Below, piece by piece: positions 1-12,300 of a DNA stretch of 64,000 bases. A model generated the notes under the pieces. The model ran no database searches and was not told where the DNA came from. It worked only from the letters and a program-made list of their open reading frames with translations. The first letter of the stretch is position 1, and every line of letters begins with the position of its first letter. The translations under genes were made by a program, and so were the position numbers. The DNA is from Meghimatium bilineatum (Eukaryota; Mollusca; Gastropoda; Stylommatophora; Philomycidae), in the NCBI GenBank assembly GCA_034231615.1, contig CM067315.1:32391691-32455690 (forward strand). The letters run 5' to 3'.

Positions 1-118
1 TCTATAAGTCAATTATGCTTTATATGAGAAGGAAAAGTGTCTATAAGTCAATGACGCTTTATATGAGATAAGGAAAAGTGTCTATAAGTCAATGATGCTT
101 TATATGAGATGGAGAAGT
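1..118. repeat. About 40-bp tandem repeat running off the left edge
   Basis: Three units of 37-41 bp beginning tctataagtcaat. Degenerate relatives (tatggtgaaa...atggagcc) continue to about 480. Confidence 0.85.
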
Positions 119-654
119 CTCCGTAAATTAAATGTGTTATGCTGCCTCATGTAAAATTCAGAATATTCAAGGTTAAAATTCCGAGAGCATTAAAAATCAT
201 GACAGCCAGATGTTTCTGCTTTATTCTCTACAACTCCTGGCTCATGAGCAAACAATCAGGGATATTGAATAATCAATGTAATTTATATGATGAAACAATA
301 ACGTTAATTTATATGTTCAGACTGTTAAGTCAAGTTATATGGTGACATAATGGAGCCAAAGTCCTTTTATATGGTGAAAAAATGGAGCCAGTCTTTATAA
401 AGTTAAATAATTGAGTCAAAGTCTGGATATATAGTAAAATAATGGAGTTGATTTATATGATAAAGAGTAAGCTGATTATTTTTTGTGTGTGATGAAACTA
501 AAATACTGAATTATAGGGTAAAATTACTGTACCGGGTAATCACTTAATGAAAAATAATAATGCTATTGTATATTTATATATATAGCAAACCACTAAAGTT
601 GATTATGTGACATATACTAGGTGATTAATTATGCTATAATCATAACAATTACAA
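119..654. other. AT-rich sequence with degenerate repeat remnants
   Basis: Between 330 and 480 there are decayed 30-40-bp units resembling the left-edge array (atggagccaaagtcc). No gene is seen. It is presumably intron of TRAPPC13, since exons lie on both sides in gene order. Confidence 0.6.
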
Positions 655-930
655 TAAACATGATTATGTAATAAACAATGCATATGATGTAGTAATAATG
701 ATAAATCTGATTATGTTATAAACAATAAATCTGATTATGTTATAAACAATAAATCTGATTATGTTATAAACGATACATTTCATTATGTAATAAATAATAA
801 ATCTGATTGTGTGACAAACAATGAAGCTGAGTATGTGATATGCAATAGTTGATTATATGATAAACAATACAGTTGATATATAGTGAAACCATAAAGCTGT
901 ATATACGGTGAAACTATAAAGTTGATTTAT
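655..930. repeat. About 24-bp degenerate tandem repeat
   Basis: Units near aaatctgattatgttataaa recur from 655 to about 860, then decay into related gttgatatatagtgaaac units. Confidence 0.75.
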
Positions 931-1737
931 ATGATGTATACAAAAGTGCAAAATCTTGATACAAAGAAAATCATGAGATTTCAATGCAACAAGCAAAAAC
1001 ATGCTTCAGAATGCCATGCAAAGGTCAAGAACCAAACATGCACAACCAGATAAGATTAAGTGCCATCTTCATATGGAACCCCATCCCACCCCCCACTCCC
1101 ATTATCTCTTGCTTGTCATATGGTGCATTCTATCTGACTTAATGTTTATTTCAGATTCATAATACAAACATATCTATGACTTCGATGAAATTGGTTCAAA
1201 AAGTTTAGAGGAATGATCTCATTGTACTTGCCTCTCCCACATATGAACATCCTTCTCACAGAAGCAGTATGACTCCTGACAACAACACCACTAATAGCAT
1301 GCAACCCCCAAAAATCCTACATGGCATCTCAGAAAATTCACTTTGTAAACAAAGTGTCACTAGCAGCCCAGGGTCATAGATACATCAATCAGTGGCCAGA
1401 GGTTTTACTTGAAAGAAAAGGGATTCACCAATATTTGTGTATAATTCAATTTTCAGTGACCTTTTTTAGAAAAAATGGCTGTCACAGGGAATGCAGGGTA
1501 CCATGATTTTGGCAAATTTTAGTACCAAAAGTCATGTTATGATTTGATTTCCAGGGGGGGTGCTGAACTCCTAAACACTCCCTTCCCCAATCTACAGGTT
1601 TACAAGAGTAAGATTTGAACCTTCATCCTCATTAGCACAAGACAATCAGATTACCAAATACGAGATCCCATTTAACAACAATATTTCCATCTAGTATTGC
1701 TTTTAACTGGTCATTCTACTTTATAAGTTCATAACAT
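931..1737. other. No recognisable feature
   Basis: Low-complexity AT-rich DNA. Short open frames here look random and no splice-bounded coding exon could be found. Confidence 0.5.
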
Positions 1738-2255
1738 TTGATTTCTCAATATATTAAACATTTGATTTGTCATCTCAATAGTCAAAACATCTGTTATATA
1801 TTTCAATACATAAAACATCTTATTTTTTATCTATTCCAATACATAAAATATTTGATTTGTCATCTCAATAGACAAAACATCTTTTATCTATTTCAATACA
1901 TAAAACATCTTATTTTTTAAATATTCCAATACATAAAATATTTGATTTGTCATCTCAATAGACAAAACATCTTTTATCTATTTCAATACATATAACATCT
2001 TATTTTTTATCTATTTCAATATATAAAACATTTGATTTGTCATCCCAATAGACAAAACATCTTTTATCTATTTCAATACATAAAACATTTGATTTGTCAT
2101 CTCAATAGACAAAACATCTTTTATCTATTTCAATACATAAAACATTTGATTTGTCATCTTAATAGACAAAACATATTTTATCTATTTCAATACATAAAAC
2201 ATCTTATTTTTTATCTATTTCAATACACAAAACATTTGATTTGGCAACTCTTTCA
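1738..2255. repeat. 57-bp tandem repeat
   Basis: About nine units containing aaaacatttgatttgtcatc and tctatttcaatacat. The unit length is divisible by three, so open frames run through it; these are artefacts. Confidence 0.9.
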
Positions 2256-2386
2256 CTATGACCCTATACACCAACTCCCAACTATAAAAACCCACTCCAT
2301 CCAATAACCTCATTAGTCACCTCTCATGACATGCATGGAAGGTAAACAGTGCTGCTATTCTTTGTTCACCTTACATGCCTAGGCAA
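2256..2386 (-). mobile_element. SINE family B, 5' part
   Basis: Reverse-complement match to the 5' half of the 280-bp SINE B (acatgcatggaaggtaaaca, then a decayed ctttgttcacc). Diverged and truncated. Confidence 0.75.
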
Positions 2387-2469
2387 CAAAGAGGCTGTTT
2401 CAGTGTATATAACTACATCAATCTACACAAGATATCATCCCGCTATGCCCATCTATTCAAAATACTTCT

Positions 2470-2605
2470 GCCCTTTTTCTCAAACTCCTGCAGGTTAACA
2501 GGATGTAGTCCGGATAAAACAATGTGCTGTGTCATGGTTTACAGCTTGGACTTATAAATGCACCTTTTGGCCTGACACATCCGACTTTAGCATGATTCAA
2601 AAGTA
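2470..2605 (-). mobile_element. SINE family B, 3' part
   Basis: ctcaaactcctgcagg, aggatgtagtccgg and ggcctgacacatccgact are in the order expected for an inverted SINE B 3' half. It is a separate truncated insertion, because the adjacent 5' piece is on the wrong side to belong to it. Confidence 0.8.
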
Positions 2606-3149
2606 CTTTATATGGAAGTCTATCGCAACCCAGAAAACATACAGATTTTGCAACGTGGTACGAGTAACCCCAAGAATTAAAACTTGAAGCTATAAAGATA
2701 AAACAATTTATGCATAATAATAAAAACAATAATAATATTAACAATAAATATAAGGATAAAACCAGTAATGAGATAGGATTGTAGGTGTTGCCACATTGAA
2801 ACCATAATGGTGAATGTGGAAAAATCACACCATGACCATTTCTTGATGCTATCAATATATTATTTTCTTTACAACCTATTTTCCTTCCACCCTCCTGCAG
2901 GATAATCTTTGAAAGTCAAGTGTCTTGCTACAAGTCCAAACCATGTACACTTACCGGTACGTTTCCATTTCACTACCGCCAACAGAGTGTTAATGTTCCA
3001 ATGGAACATTTCAGTTAAAAAATTCTTACATTGTTCATGCTAAAACATCTCAGAATCTTTCAAATTACAATAAGCCAGGAATAACGCAGCGGTCAATCTG
3101 TGCTATTTTACCAAATTTATATGCCTATCTATTTATGTTCCTTCAGTGC
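2606..3149. other. No recognisable feature
   Basis: AT-rich DNA with an AATAATA-type low-complexity stretch near 2710-2760. No gene or known repeat is recognised. Confidence 0.5.
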
Positions 3150-4200
3150 TGAATATGGTGCATAGGGCAGAAACCAGAGCTCTCCAGTTCGAGTCATATG
3201 ATGCTACTATGTGTGATTCTTGCAGGTTGTTGAGATCCTCTTGTTGTACCCACTTTGATTGTTATTCTGCGAAGAGTCACTCTTTCTTTTCCTTTTTTAC
3301 TTTTGCCATCTGGTACCTTTTTAATGCTTATAGTGGCAGTCTGTTTTCTTCTTATTGTTGAAGACAAATATTGCTGTTTAGTATCTTCCCTTATGTGCTT
3401 GATTCTTCATTCTTGATTAGGAACAAGCATCACAGCGATGGGGTCATTCCCATATATGTTCTGCCTGCCAGAGCATATATCTGTCTCTTCCGTCAGCCAT
3501 CTAAAAGTGTCTTCTGATCTTTTACAAGAGGGGACACTTTCTCCCATCACTTCTAGTCCCTCCCATTTCTACCATTCTCGGAATATTTACACTGCCTCGT
3601 TCGACCTCTTCCTCAACTTCTCAAAGAATATCCATGATTGTTCTAATCAATTCAATCCTGTCTCATCTTGGTGCTGTTCACCAAGGCTTTACCAGCCAAC
3701 ACGTCGGCTCTTTCGTTTCCCCTTTTCATTATTCATTCAGAGTGAACCATTCAGTTCTGATCATACACTTTTCTATCTTGCGCAGCATACTTTGAGAGTC
3801 CGATAGAATCATTGAGTCAGTTAGTGGTTGCATCGCAAGCCAAGTGAGAGCTGCTGTCACCGCTTCTATTTCCATTCTCATACTCCATGTTGTAGTGCAC
3901 TTCTCTGACTTCTCAGTTAATTTCTTGCCATTTTGGTAAGCCGCAAAACCCCAAACACACCTGTTTTTTTCTTGTGTTACTGAGCCGTCTGTGTAAATTA
4001 TTGTATCGTGTGGCTTCAAGTGCTGCAGTAGAAGTTCTTGGATAATTCTGTTCTGTTGGCAGCCTCGTTGCAGCACTCTCCATCTGTATCACAACTGTTG
4101 TCAATAACTTTCTCTCTTTGCCAAATGTCACCCATTCACAACCTCTTTCCACTTCCTCCAGCTCACAAACTCTTTGGTACGGATGGTATCTTCTGCTTCT
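3150..4200 (-). mobile_element. Broken LINE (RNase H-bearing non-LTR retrotransposon), 3' end
   Basis: Minus-strand frames encode an RNase H domain. Across about 4076-3729 there are IYTDGSV, GFAAYQNG, EIEAVTAAL and ILSDSQSMLRKIE, containing the D, E and D catalytic positions. Downstream frames resume after stops with ERRADVLAGKA-like and AEHIWE*PHRCDACS-like segments, the usual C-terminal end of this LINE group, then a 3' UTR to about 3150. Several frameshifts and stops show it is dead. A plus-strand fragment of the same 3' UTR occurs at 27790-27945. Confidence 0.85.
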
Positions 4201-4327
4201 GACATCTAGACCCTACTCTCTTGATACGCCTTCCTTTTGTGTAGTCTAGAGATTGGTGTAAGAGATGACGAGCATTTATGGTGACCTTAAAGTATTTTTA
4301 TGTGTTTTTGTTTACTTGAATAAATAA

Positions 4328-4560
4328 AGTCATTGTGAGGAGGATTGTAGGAATATATTGTGAGGTGAGTTATAGAAATGTATTGTCAGGCGAGTTATAG
4401 GAATGTATTGTGAGGTGAGCTATAGGAAGGCATTGTCAGGTGAGCTATAGAAAGGTATTGTCAGGTGAGTTATAGGAAGGTAATGTGAGGTGAGTTAGTA
4501 GAATGTACTGTGAAGTGAGCTATAGGAAGGTATTGTGAGGTGAGTTGTAAGAAGGTATTG
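4328..4560. repeat. 25-bp tandem repeat
   Basis: About nine units near attgtgaggtgagttatagg. Confidence 0.9.
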
Positions 4561-6030
4561 TGAACATAGGAGTTGGCAGGCAGCACATGGTGCGGTATAC
4601 GCAACATATACACACATGAATGGACATGCATATACTGAATATGGGTTGCAAATTTGATACACTAATATGCCTTAAGATTCTGTGAAAGTCAAGAAAGATC
4701 TCCGAAAAATGTTGGTAAATGAAGCATGATGACAAACCCCTTGTTAATTTGTAACTAGATACAATGATTAAAAAATAATATTTCGTACTTGTCCTCAAAG
4801 TAGACACTTTTTATCTGTTATCTGCCTTTTAAGTTATAGACACAGATGGAATATATCTATAATATATATATATGCATACGAACAAGGGTACTTAAAATGA
4901 AAATATTATAACTGAGACAAAAATTAGTGTACACCCTAAACACACACCCCACCCTCTTATCTAAGGGCCCGCCTAAAGTGATTTTCCACCTGTTTGGTGG
5001 ACTCAATGAGTCACTTGAAGAAATGACTTTCAGATCAGATGGTGGTGCATGAGTGGATAGACATGTGACCAAAAAAATATCTGCGGAATGTCCAGCATTT
5101 TATAGGTACTGGAAGACTTGCATCGAATGCCATGATGACTACATTGAACAATTATAGTTACATTTTACTTTTCCATAACGTATTCCACCACACAACAGTA
5201 CTTAAGGTTAATGTACCCTCACACATCTACACCCACACATATATACATAGTACATTTCTGAAAGAAATTAATGCTACATCAGAAAGCCTATATTTTCCCA
5301 CTGGTTTTTAATATGAATTTTTAGCACTTCCAACTGGCATTTACTCCTGTGTGTACCAGTCAAGGAGTGAATTATTGTTTTTTAAATGAAAACAATTATT
5401 GAGGTTTTTTTTCATAGTGTGGACATGTTACTTTCATATGATGATTTTTTTTTTCACCAGACTTGGAATAATGCTTTTTCCTTCAGAGTGGGAATGATTC
5501 CTTTATTTCTTTCACAGAGTGGGTATGGTTCTGTTTTTCTTTCACAGAGTGGGTATGATCATTTCATTACACCTACACTTCCATTAAGCCATGGTATTTC
5601 TTGTTCTTCCAATATCGACTGACAAATTTAACTATAGTTTTGACCACAATAACAAATTAAATAATTCATAACAAATTGAATTTGGTTTTCGCTGCATATA
5701 ATTTTCCATAACATATGTGCGCTAATGAAAGCCAGGGAGGAATGGTAGTGTCTTAGCTCAAGCAAGATTTGCTGTCTGAGAATCGTGAGGAGAAGCCAGA
5801 ATTTGTGAAACAACATATTCATAAGCAAAAATATATACAGCAAGCCAATTCAGCGAATTAAGCCTCACTTACGACAAAATCCTGGCATGGTAAGACAGAC
5901 ATAACACAGCATTACTACATGATCAAAGCATAGTTGATTCTCTTAGATAAATAATATCTGCTGTAGTTGTGTGTGATTTTGTGGAATATGTAAGATTTTT
6001 GTAACATGAGAGATTTACATAGTGGTTTGT
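4561..6030. other. No gene seen; one small 31-bp repeat
   Basis: Mostly unremarkable AT-rich DNA. At 5480-5565 three units of about 31 bp contain ttctttcacagagtgggtat. No splice-bounded exon is recognised. Confidence 0.5.
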
Positions 6031-6545
6031 CTAGCTGGGAGAAAATTATATGTGATTTATCTAACAGGAAGTCAACTTTATGTCATATCATTTCTCTAAC
6101 AGATAACTTTATGTGATTCGTCCAACAGAAAAGAAGATCCTGTAATTGTCTAACAGGAAGACAATTGTTGTATGATTTGTTTAATAGAGATAACTTTATG
6201 TGATTTGTATAGTAATGACGACTTTACGTGATTTGTTTAAAAGGGAGACAACTCTATGTGATATATTTAATAGGAAAACAATTTTGTATGATTTGTTTAA
6301 TAGGAAGACAGTTTTGTGTGATTTATTTAATAGAGCGACAACTCTATGTGATTTGTCTAATAGAGAGACAACTTTCTGTGATTTATTTAATAGAGAGACA
6401 ACTTTCTGTGATTTATTTAATAAGAAGACAACTTTGTGTGATTTCTTTCACAGGCAAATAATTTTGTGTGATTTTTCTAAGACAGATAACGTTATATGGT
6501 TTATCCTGATGAGATTATTTGACATGGTTTCTCTAACAGTAAAAT
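6031..6545. repeat. 30-bp tandem repeat
   Basis: Well-kept units (gatttatttaatagagagac) lie at 6226-6480 with decayed units on both sides. The 30-bp period keeps two plus frames open, which is an artefact. Confidence 0.9.
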
Positions 6546-6898
6546 AACTTGATATGGTTTGTCTTTAGGAAAAACCCTTCTGTGTCTTCTGGCAATCTGA
6601 ATATATGGCATTGTATAGACAGCAACCAGGTCCATGAATGTGTTATTGTATAGGTAATGTGCAGATTTTACCCTATTTATGCATGATAAAAGCATGTATA
6701 TTTGCTGGTAAATATTTTATGTGCTGTCCAGATTTGGTGCACTACTATGCAACAACAACAAATCAATGTGTCCATCAACGTCATCCCAGCATGGTATAGT
6801 ACCCATAGTACTTTTAGATCTTGTGTGTTAGAGGTAACAATTACTTAAAGCATTTTTTGTTGAGAAAATTATTCATTGGTATAGATGAGTTGTTTTAA
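6546..6898. other. No recognisable feature
   Basis: Spacer between two arrays. Nothing identified. Confidence 0.5.
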
Positions 6899-7440
6899 TT
6901 ATGTATATTGAAATACTCTACTGTGACACAGTGAGAGGAAATTGTCAAACAGTAAAGGTTCTACCTTGACATTGTGACATAGTAGAGAGGCTAGCTTATC
7001 ATATTGTGGCATGGGGAGATCTACCTTGACATTGTGACATAGTAGAGAGGCTAGCTTATCATATTGTGGCATGGGGAGATCTACCTTGACATTGTGACAT
7101 AGTAGAGAGGCTAGCTTATCATATTGTGGCATGGGGAGATCTACCTTGACATTGTGACATAGTAGAGGGGCTAGCTTATCATATTCTGGCATGGGGAGAT
7201 CTACCTTGACATTGTGACACGGGGAGGCTTGTCCTAGCATTATGATCACGAAGTGGCTATCCAGGAATTATGACATGCGTAAGAGCTACCCTGCATTACT
7301 ACATAGAGAGTGACTACCCTGGCACTGTGGCATGGAAATAGACTACCTTATCATTATATATGATATGGTGAGGAGGTTACCCTAATCTTATGACATTGGG
7401 AAGGAGATATTATGGCATTGTGACACTGGATGAAGTAGCC
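6899..7440. repeat. 60-bp tandem repeat
   Basis: Four nearly identical 60-bp units at 6961-7217 (ctaccttgacattgtgacat ... catggggagat), then decayed units to about 7440. Near-identity suggests recent expansion. Confidence 0.95.
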
Positions 7441-7669
7441 CTTAGTTCAGCATTAACTTGTTTTTCTCTGAAGGCCCTTAGAGCATTCCTGAGTGAGATA
7501 TAACACACAACCTATGAGGAGGAATCATATTTTTTTTTAAATGATAAAAATAAATGGAAGACAAAAGAGAAACATGCAAACACAAATGTTCTGTTACTGT
7601 GACTTGATCACATAGAAGGTTTCATTCATGAAAGACACTGCTCAACTAGTATAGCTACAGTGACCTGGC

Positions 7670-7935
7670 ATGTATGTCATAGGATGTCATTAAGGAGGCT
7701 TTGCAAGGACTGTTTATCATACCGTCCATGAATTCTATAAGAGATGACCAAGGAGATTTTGGGGTGGAGTTGGCTGTCCCATCCTATCATTCTATACAGG
7801 CTCAAATAGACCCAGAAGCCATGCTGAAGTCAGATGTGTCAGGCCGAATAGCGCAGATATCCCAGCTAAGCTTTAAACAATGACACAATGCATTCAGATC
7901 TCCGGACTACATCCTGATAATCTGCAGAAGTTTGA
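7670..7935 (+). mobile_element. SINE family B, diverged copy
   Basis: gtggagttggctgtcccatc, agccatgctgaagtcag, gtgtcaggccgaat and ccggactacatcctgataat follow the SINE B order. The 5' domain is decayed and the tail is lost. Confidence 0.85.
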
Positions 7936-8039
7936 GTACGAACGCAGTAGACTAATAACACAAATTTTGACTTGTAATTTTAAGCTACACCTTCTTGGGA
8001 TATGTAATTAGACAGAAATACAATTCTGTGTATGTATGT

Positions 8040-8545
8040 ACACATATATATATATATGGAACAATTTCGTAGCTCTAAACGTTTTTTGCTACAGGGTCAG
8101 GGTCCTCAGAAAATGCAAGTAGATAGACGAATATTGGCAGGACTCTTACTTGGGTAATTTTACCCCCCATTATCCATCCTCCACTTGGAACCTTCATACC
8201 TGCATGGACAGGTCCGGTCTTAGGTCATTGCAACCTATGCGGCCGCAGTGGACCCCGCACTTTCATAGACCTATAAATTCATATTATAATTTATTTTATT
8301 ATCCTCTTCCCTACCCAGACTGGGCCCAGCGCTATCTGTTTCGCATTGGGCCCCGCAATTGTTAGGGGCGGCCATGTGCATGGATATGATTAGTTGACCG
8401 TTTACATCTGACCTATGCACACTGCTGACTGTCAACAAATATCATAGGTATAGAAGTATTTTTTGCCTTCTGATGAAGGTGTTTTAACGGGTTTAATATT
8501 ATTTCTATGTGACTTTTGCTAATGCCGTATATATTTCTGTTCATG
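8040..8545. mobile_element. Penelope-like or related retroelement terminal fragments (tentative)
   Basis: On the minus strand at 8110-8060 a ctgaggaccctgaccctgta ... aaacgtttagagct segment resembles a repeat common in invertebrates with a hammerhead-like core. On the plus strand at 8462-8490 cttctgatgaaggtg ... aacggg is a second decayed core. No reverse transcriptase is present. The class is an inference. Confidence 0.35.
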
Positions 8546-9267
8546 AGCTAATCAAATAATACCTGTCTATATCTGTGTTTATGTTGTATTCTTAAATTCT
8601 AATCAATCGGCTTACACTTTTTTCGCTAAACAAAGATTCAAGCCAAACAGCTAGTCACTGCTTTCCAGAAAGAATATGTAACATGACACACATCATGAGA
8701 GCACGTATATTTTTTAAGTCCTTCTACATGAAACCTGGATAGAGTATGCATAGAGTATCAGACTCAGGCATCTGCGCTTACAGTTCATTTTCCACAGGCG
8801 TTGCATTTGGTTTTTAAAAAATTTATTTAGGAGGTCTTTAGTTACCAGATAATGTTTTCTGTTAGTCCTTTTAACTATATATATAATTTTTTCTTGGTTT
8901 AATCAGGAGGAGAAATGTTCTCAATAGATATTCCAAACCTTTATCTATTCTATTTTCTTTTTTGTTTTATTCTCGTCCAGGCAATGCCAGGATATGTTTC
9001 TAGCATATTATATAGGATATATATATATACATACATAGTATTATCGACTGTATACAGAAATAAATTGTAGTAAAGTTAGATTCAAATGTTAAACATACTT
9101 TGGGTAAACTTCTATAAAATGATGAGCAATCAGAAAAGATGAAATGACTCCAAGCTGAAGATGCAGTGCACAGCTACAGGCATCTACAACAAACTAAAGC
9201 TAACAGAAATATTTGATTCAGTTCACTTGAATCAAAAAATGATCACAAATAGTTGGTTTGTACTCAC
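8546..9267. other. TRAPPC13 intron, nothing recognised
   Basis: This lies downstream of the VLKPLDV exon donor. AT-rich, with no coding exon or known repeat seen. Confidence 0.5.
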
Positions 9268-9312
9268 TTCTGCATTATAAAACTTGGTTTTCACATCCAA
9301 TGGTTTTAATAC
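9268..9312 (-). CDS. TRAPPC13: TRAPPC13 coding exon [15 protein letters not shown] (45 nt)
   Basis: A 15-codon exon in phase 0 with acceptor tttttaacag|GTATTAAA and donor GCAGAA|GTGAGT. The peptide [15 protein letters not shown] is almost unchanged across animals. A 22-bp minisatellite begins only 8 bp upstream of the exon in transcript direction and overlaps the expected polypyrimidine/branch region. Confidence 0.94.
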
Positions 9313-12300
9313 CTGTTAAAAAGGCGATATCAGATTAGAATGAAGGTGATATCCAACTACAATAAAGGTGATATTCAACTAGAATGAAGGTGATATTTGA
9401 TTACAATGAAGGTGATATCTGACTAGAATGAAAGTTCTTCTTCTTCAGCGTACATTCTCAAACTCCTGCTGAATTTCTCTTGTAGCAGGACAATAGTCCT
9501 ACTAGATTTCCAGCAGGATGTAGTCCAGAGAATGGAAATGCGTTGTGTCGCCGTTTTATTTGCGCCAATGGCCCGACACATCTGTCTTCGGTGGGAGAAT
9601 GAAAGTGAATACCAAGAACTCAATAACAGACATCAGGACAGAAATCTTACAATAGTAAGAAATGTGGTATTCAATCAATCAAGTCCTTGATCCTCACAGT
9701 TTACTCATTCTCAGATGCATATGCTGGAGACAAGGATTTTCTATTTTCCTCTACCCTCAGCCTTATTCCATATAATTTCCATCTCTGTCAAGTCTTTCAT
9801 GGTCTCTCTTCTCCATGTGTTCCTAGGTCCTCCACATTTCCTTTATCCGTGTGAGTTCCATGTCATTGGTCTTCTCTCTATATTGTTTTGTTAGCATGTG
9901 TAAAGGTAATATGAATTATGAACCAGCCTTAAAGCACATGGTTTCCCATTAGTGCTCAGCTACCTAGTCAGTGGTTGACTAGAAACTGCCTGACTGGCAT
10001 AGACCACCACACTTGATCAGCAGCGATGGCACTATTCTTTGACCTTCCCAGAGCACAAGCCCAGGTATTCTACTTCTTGGTGGCTGCATGAACCATACGA
10101 GTCGTTTTTTTTCAAACGACGAATAATGAGTGAATTAAAAAACCGGATGCTGGTCAGTGGGCGAATGACTTCCAATTACACAACTGCGGTTTCCATGATT
10201 GAGCATCTGTACAATCCCTCAACATTTTCTTTCCTTATCCCGTGTGCCTCCCCCTCTCCCTCCTTGGTTGTTCATCTCAAAATCTAGTTTTTCAAATATG
10301 CAAAATAGACCCCAAAAAAAACTCATAGACAACATTTGTTTACAACAGCTAATTATGCTGCTTTAGCTTAGACAAGAAAATAGAACTCCCCACAGCTTTT
10401 TTTCAGCAACTAGTTGGTAGGAAAAAACATAATAAAACACACATATATCTCATTAAGGGGCTATAACTGTACCTGGAATTTGAAAAATTTCCTAAACTGC
10501 ATTCTCTCCCCTGAAGTAAGCATGTAGCTGACAGCACACACCAGTCTAAAACAAAACAAATTATTTCAACTTAGAAATAACATACACATGAGCTTAGTCT
10601 AGTTCTTCATCTCAACTTGCTTTTAAACTTATGTCAGTTTCCAAGATATGTAATCCTGAGAACTCATTATATGAGAGTTATTCACATGATAATATTATCA
10701 TATAATCTTAGTTGTTCACTTGATTATATGAGAGTTGTTCACTAAGATTAATGAGAGTTGTTCACTTTATATGAGAGTTGTTCATTTGATTATATGAGAG
10801 TTGTTCACTTGAATATATTAGAGTTGTTCACTTGATTATATGAGAGTTGTTCACTTGAATATATTAGAGTTGTTCACTTTATATGAGAGTTGTTCACTTT
10901 ATATGAGAGTTGTTCACTTTATATGAGAGTTGTTCACTTTATATGAGAGTTGTTCACTTGATTATATGAGAGTTGTTCACTTGATTACATGAGAGTTGTT
11001 CACTTGATTATATGAGAGTTGTTCACTTGATTATATGAGAGTTGTTCACTAAGATTATATGAGAGTTATTAACAGCTTGGCTGCTGAACTTGCATTTTTT
11101 TACAGTGCATTTTGGGTCACCTAAGTTTTCTATGAGAAGTAGGTGACCAACTAAATCCCTAAACCTCTTGAGCCACCCCCTCATTTCTTCTTTCACTCAC
11201 CTAGAAAGTGCCTGTATCTGAAGTTTTATTTCTTCTACAAACTTGTGTTTTATAATTCATACAGAGGTCTGAAGAGTATTTCTTTCACTGTTGTTTCTCT
11301 GGGCCAGTGTATCAGCCTCATGGCATATTCCTGGCATTCCTGAAGAATATACTCTACTGTCAGATGTGCCTGTCCACACATACACATGGTGTGTTACCAA
11401 TCTTGAACTTTGTATACATGTGGCTGTCCACACATACACATGGTGTGTTACCAATCTTGAACTTTGTATACATGTGGCTGTCCACACATACACATGGTGT
11501 GTTACCAATCTTGAACTTTGTATACATGTGGCTGTCCACACATACACATGGTGTTACCAATCTTGAACTTTGTATACATGTGGCTGTCCACACATACACA
11601 TGGTGTGTTACCAATCTTGAACTTTGTATACATGTGGCTGTTGAGTTGGTTATGTCCTGTTCTGAGGTGCAGGATGACTACTTGTTCTGATCTGTTCATA
11701 ATTTGGCAGTCATCATTCCAACATAATATACACAATATATAATATACACATAATATACAACATAATATAAACAATATATAAGCCTACATTTCTTTGTTCT
11801 TTTTTTTTTAATTTACATTATTTTTTAGAATTTATTTATTATTTGGACTTCTTTCTATTTCTTCTCAAACTCCTGCACATTAACAGGATGTAGTCCAGAA
11901 AATGAAATGCAGTGTATCATAGTTTACAGCTTAGCTGCAATATCTGTGCCTATTGGTCGGACACATCCAACTTCAGCATGGCTTCTGGGTCACTTTGGAA
12001 CTTTACGGCAATGATTTTCAGGCGGCGAGTATTTCTCACATATAATTATTGGTGCTCACGAGCACTTTTTAATTTGCATAATGTAGAACATAACCTTATT
12101 AGAACATCAAAATATTCGTACCAGGTTTAGAACTGATGTTCTGTGAAATAGACAATCAATCTCACCATCACCGCTGAAAACCAAATGTGTGAAGACATTT
12201 CTGGCCTTGTAGGCTGATTTAACAGAATATACGAACTGGTTCCAGAGTTCAGAAACACTACTTGGAGCAGCAAAAGAACTTGAGAAAAAAATGTATGGTT

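Noticed and set aside
3438..3806. Plus-strand 122-codon open frame
   Set aside because: Antisense of the LINE RNase H region; the minus strand carries the recognisable motifs.
11257..11774. Multiple open frames on both strands
   Set aside because: All fall in a 54-bp tandem repeat.
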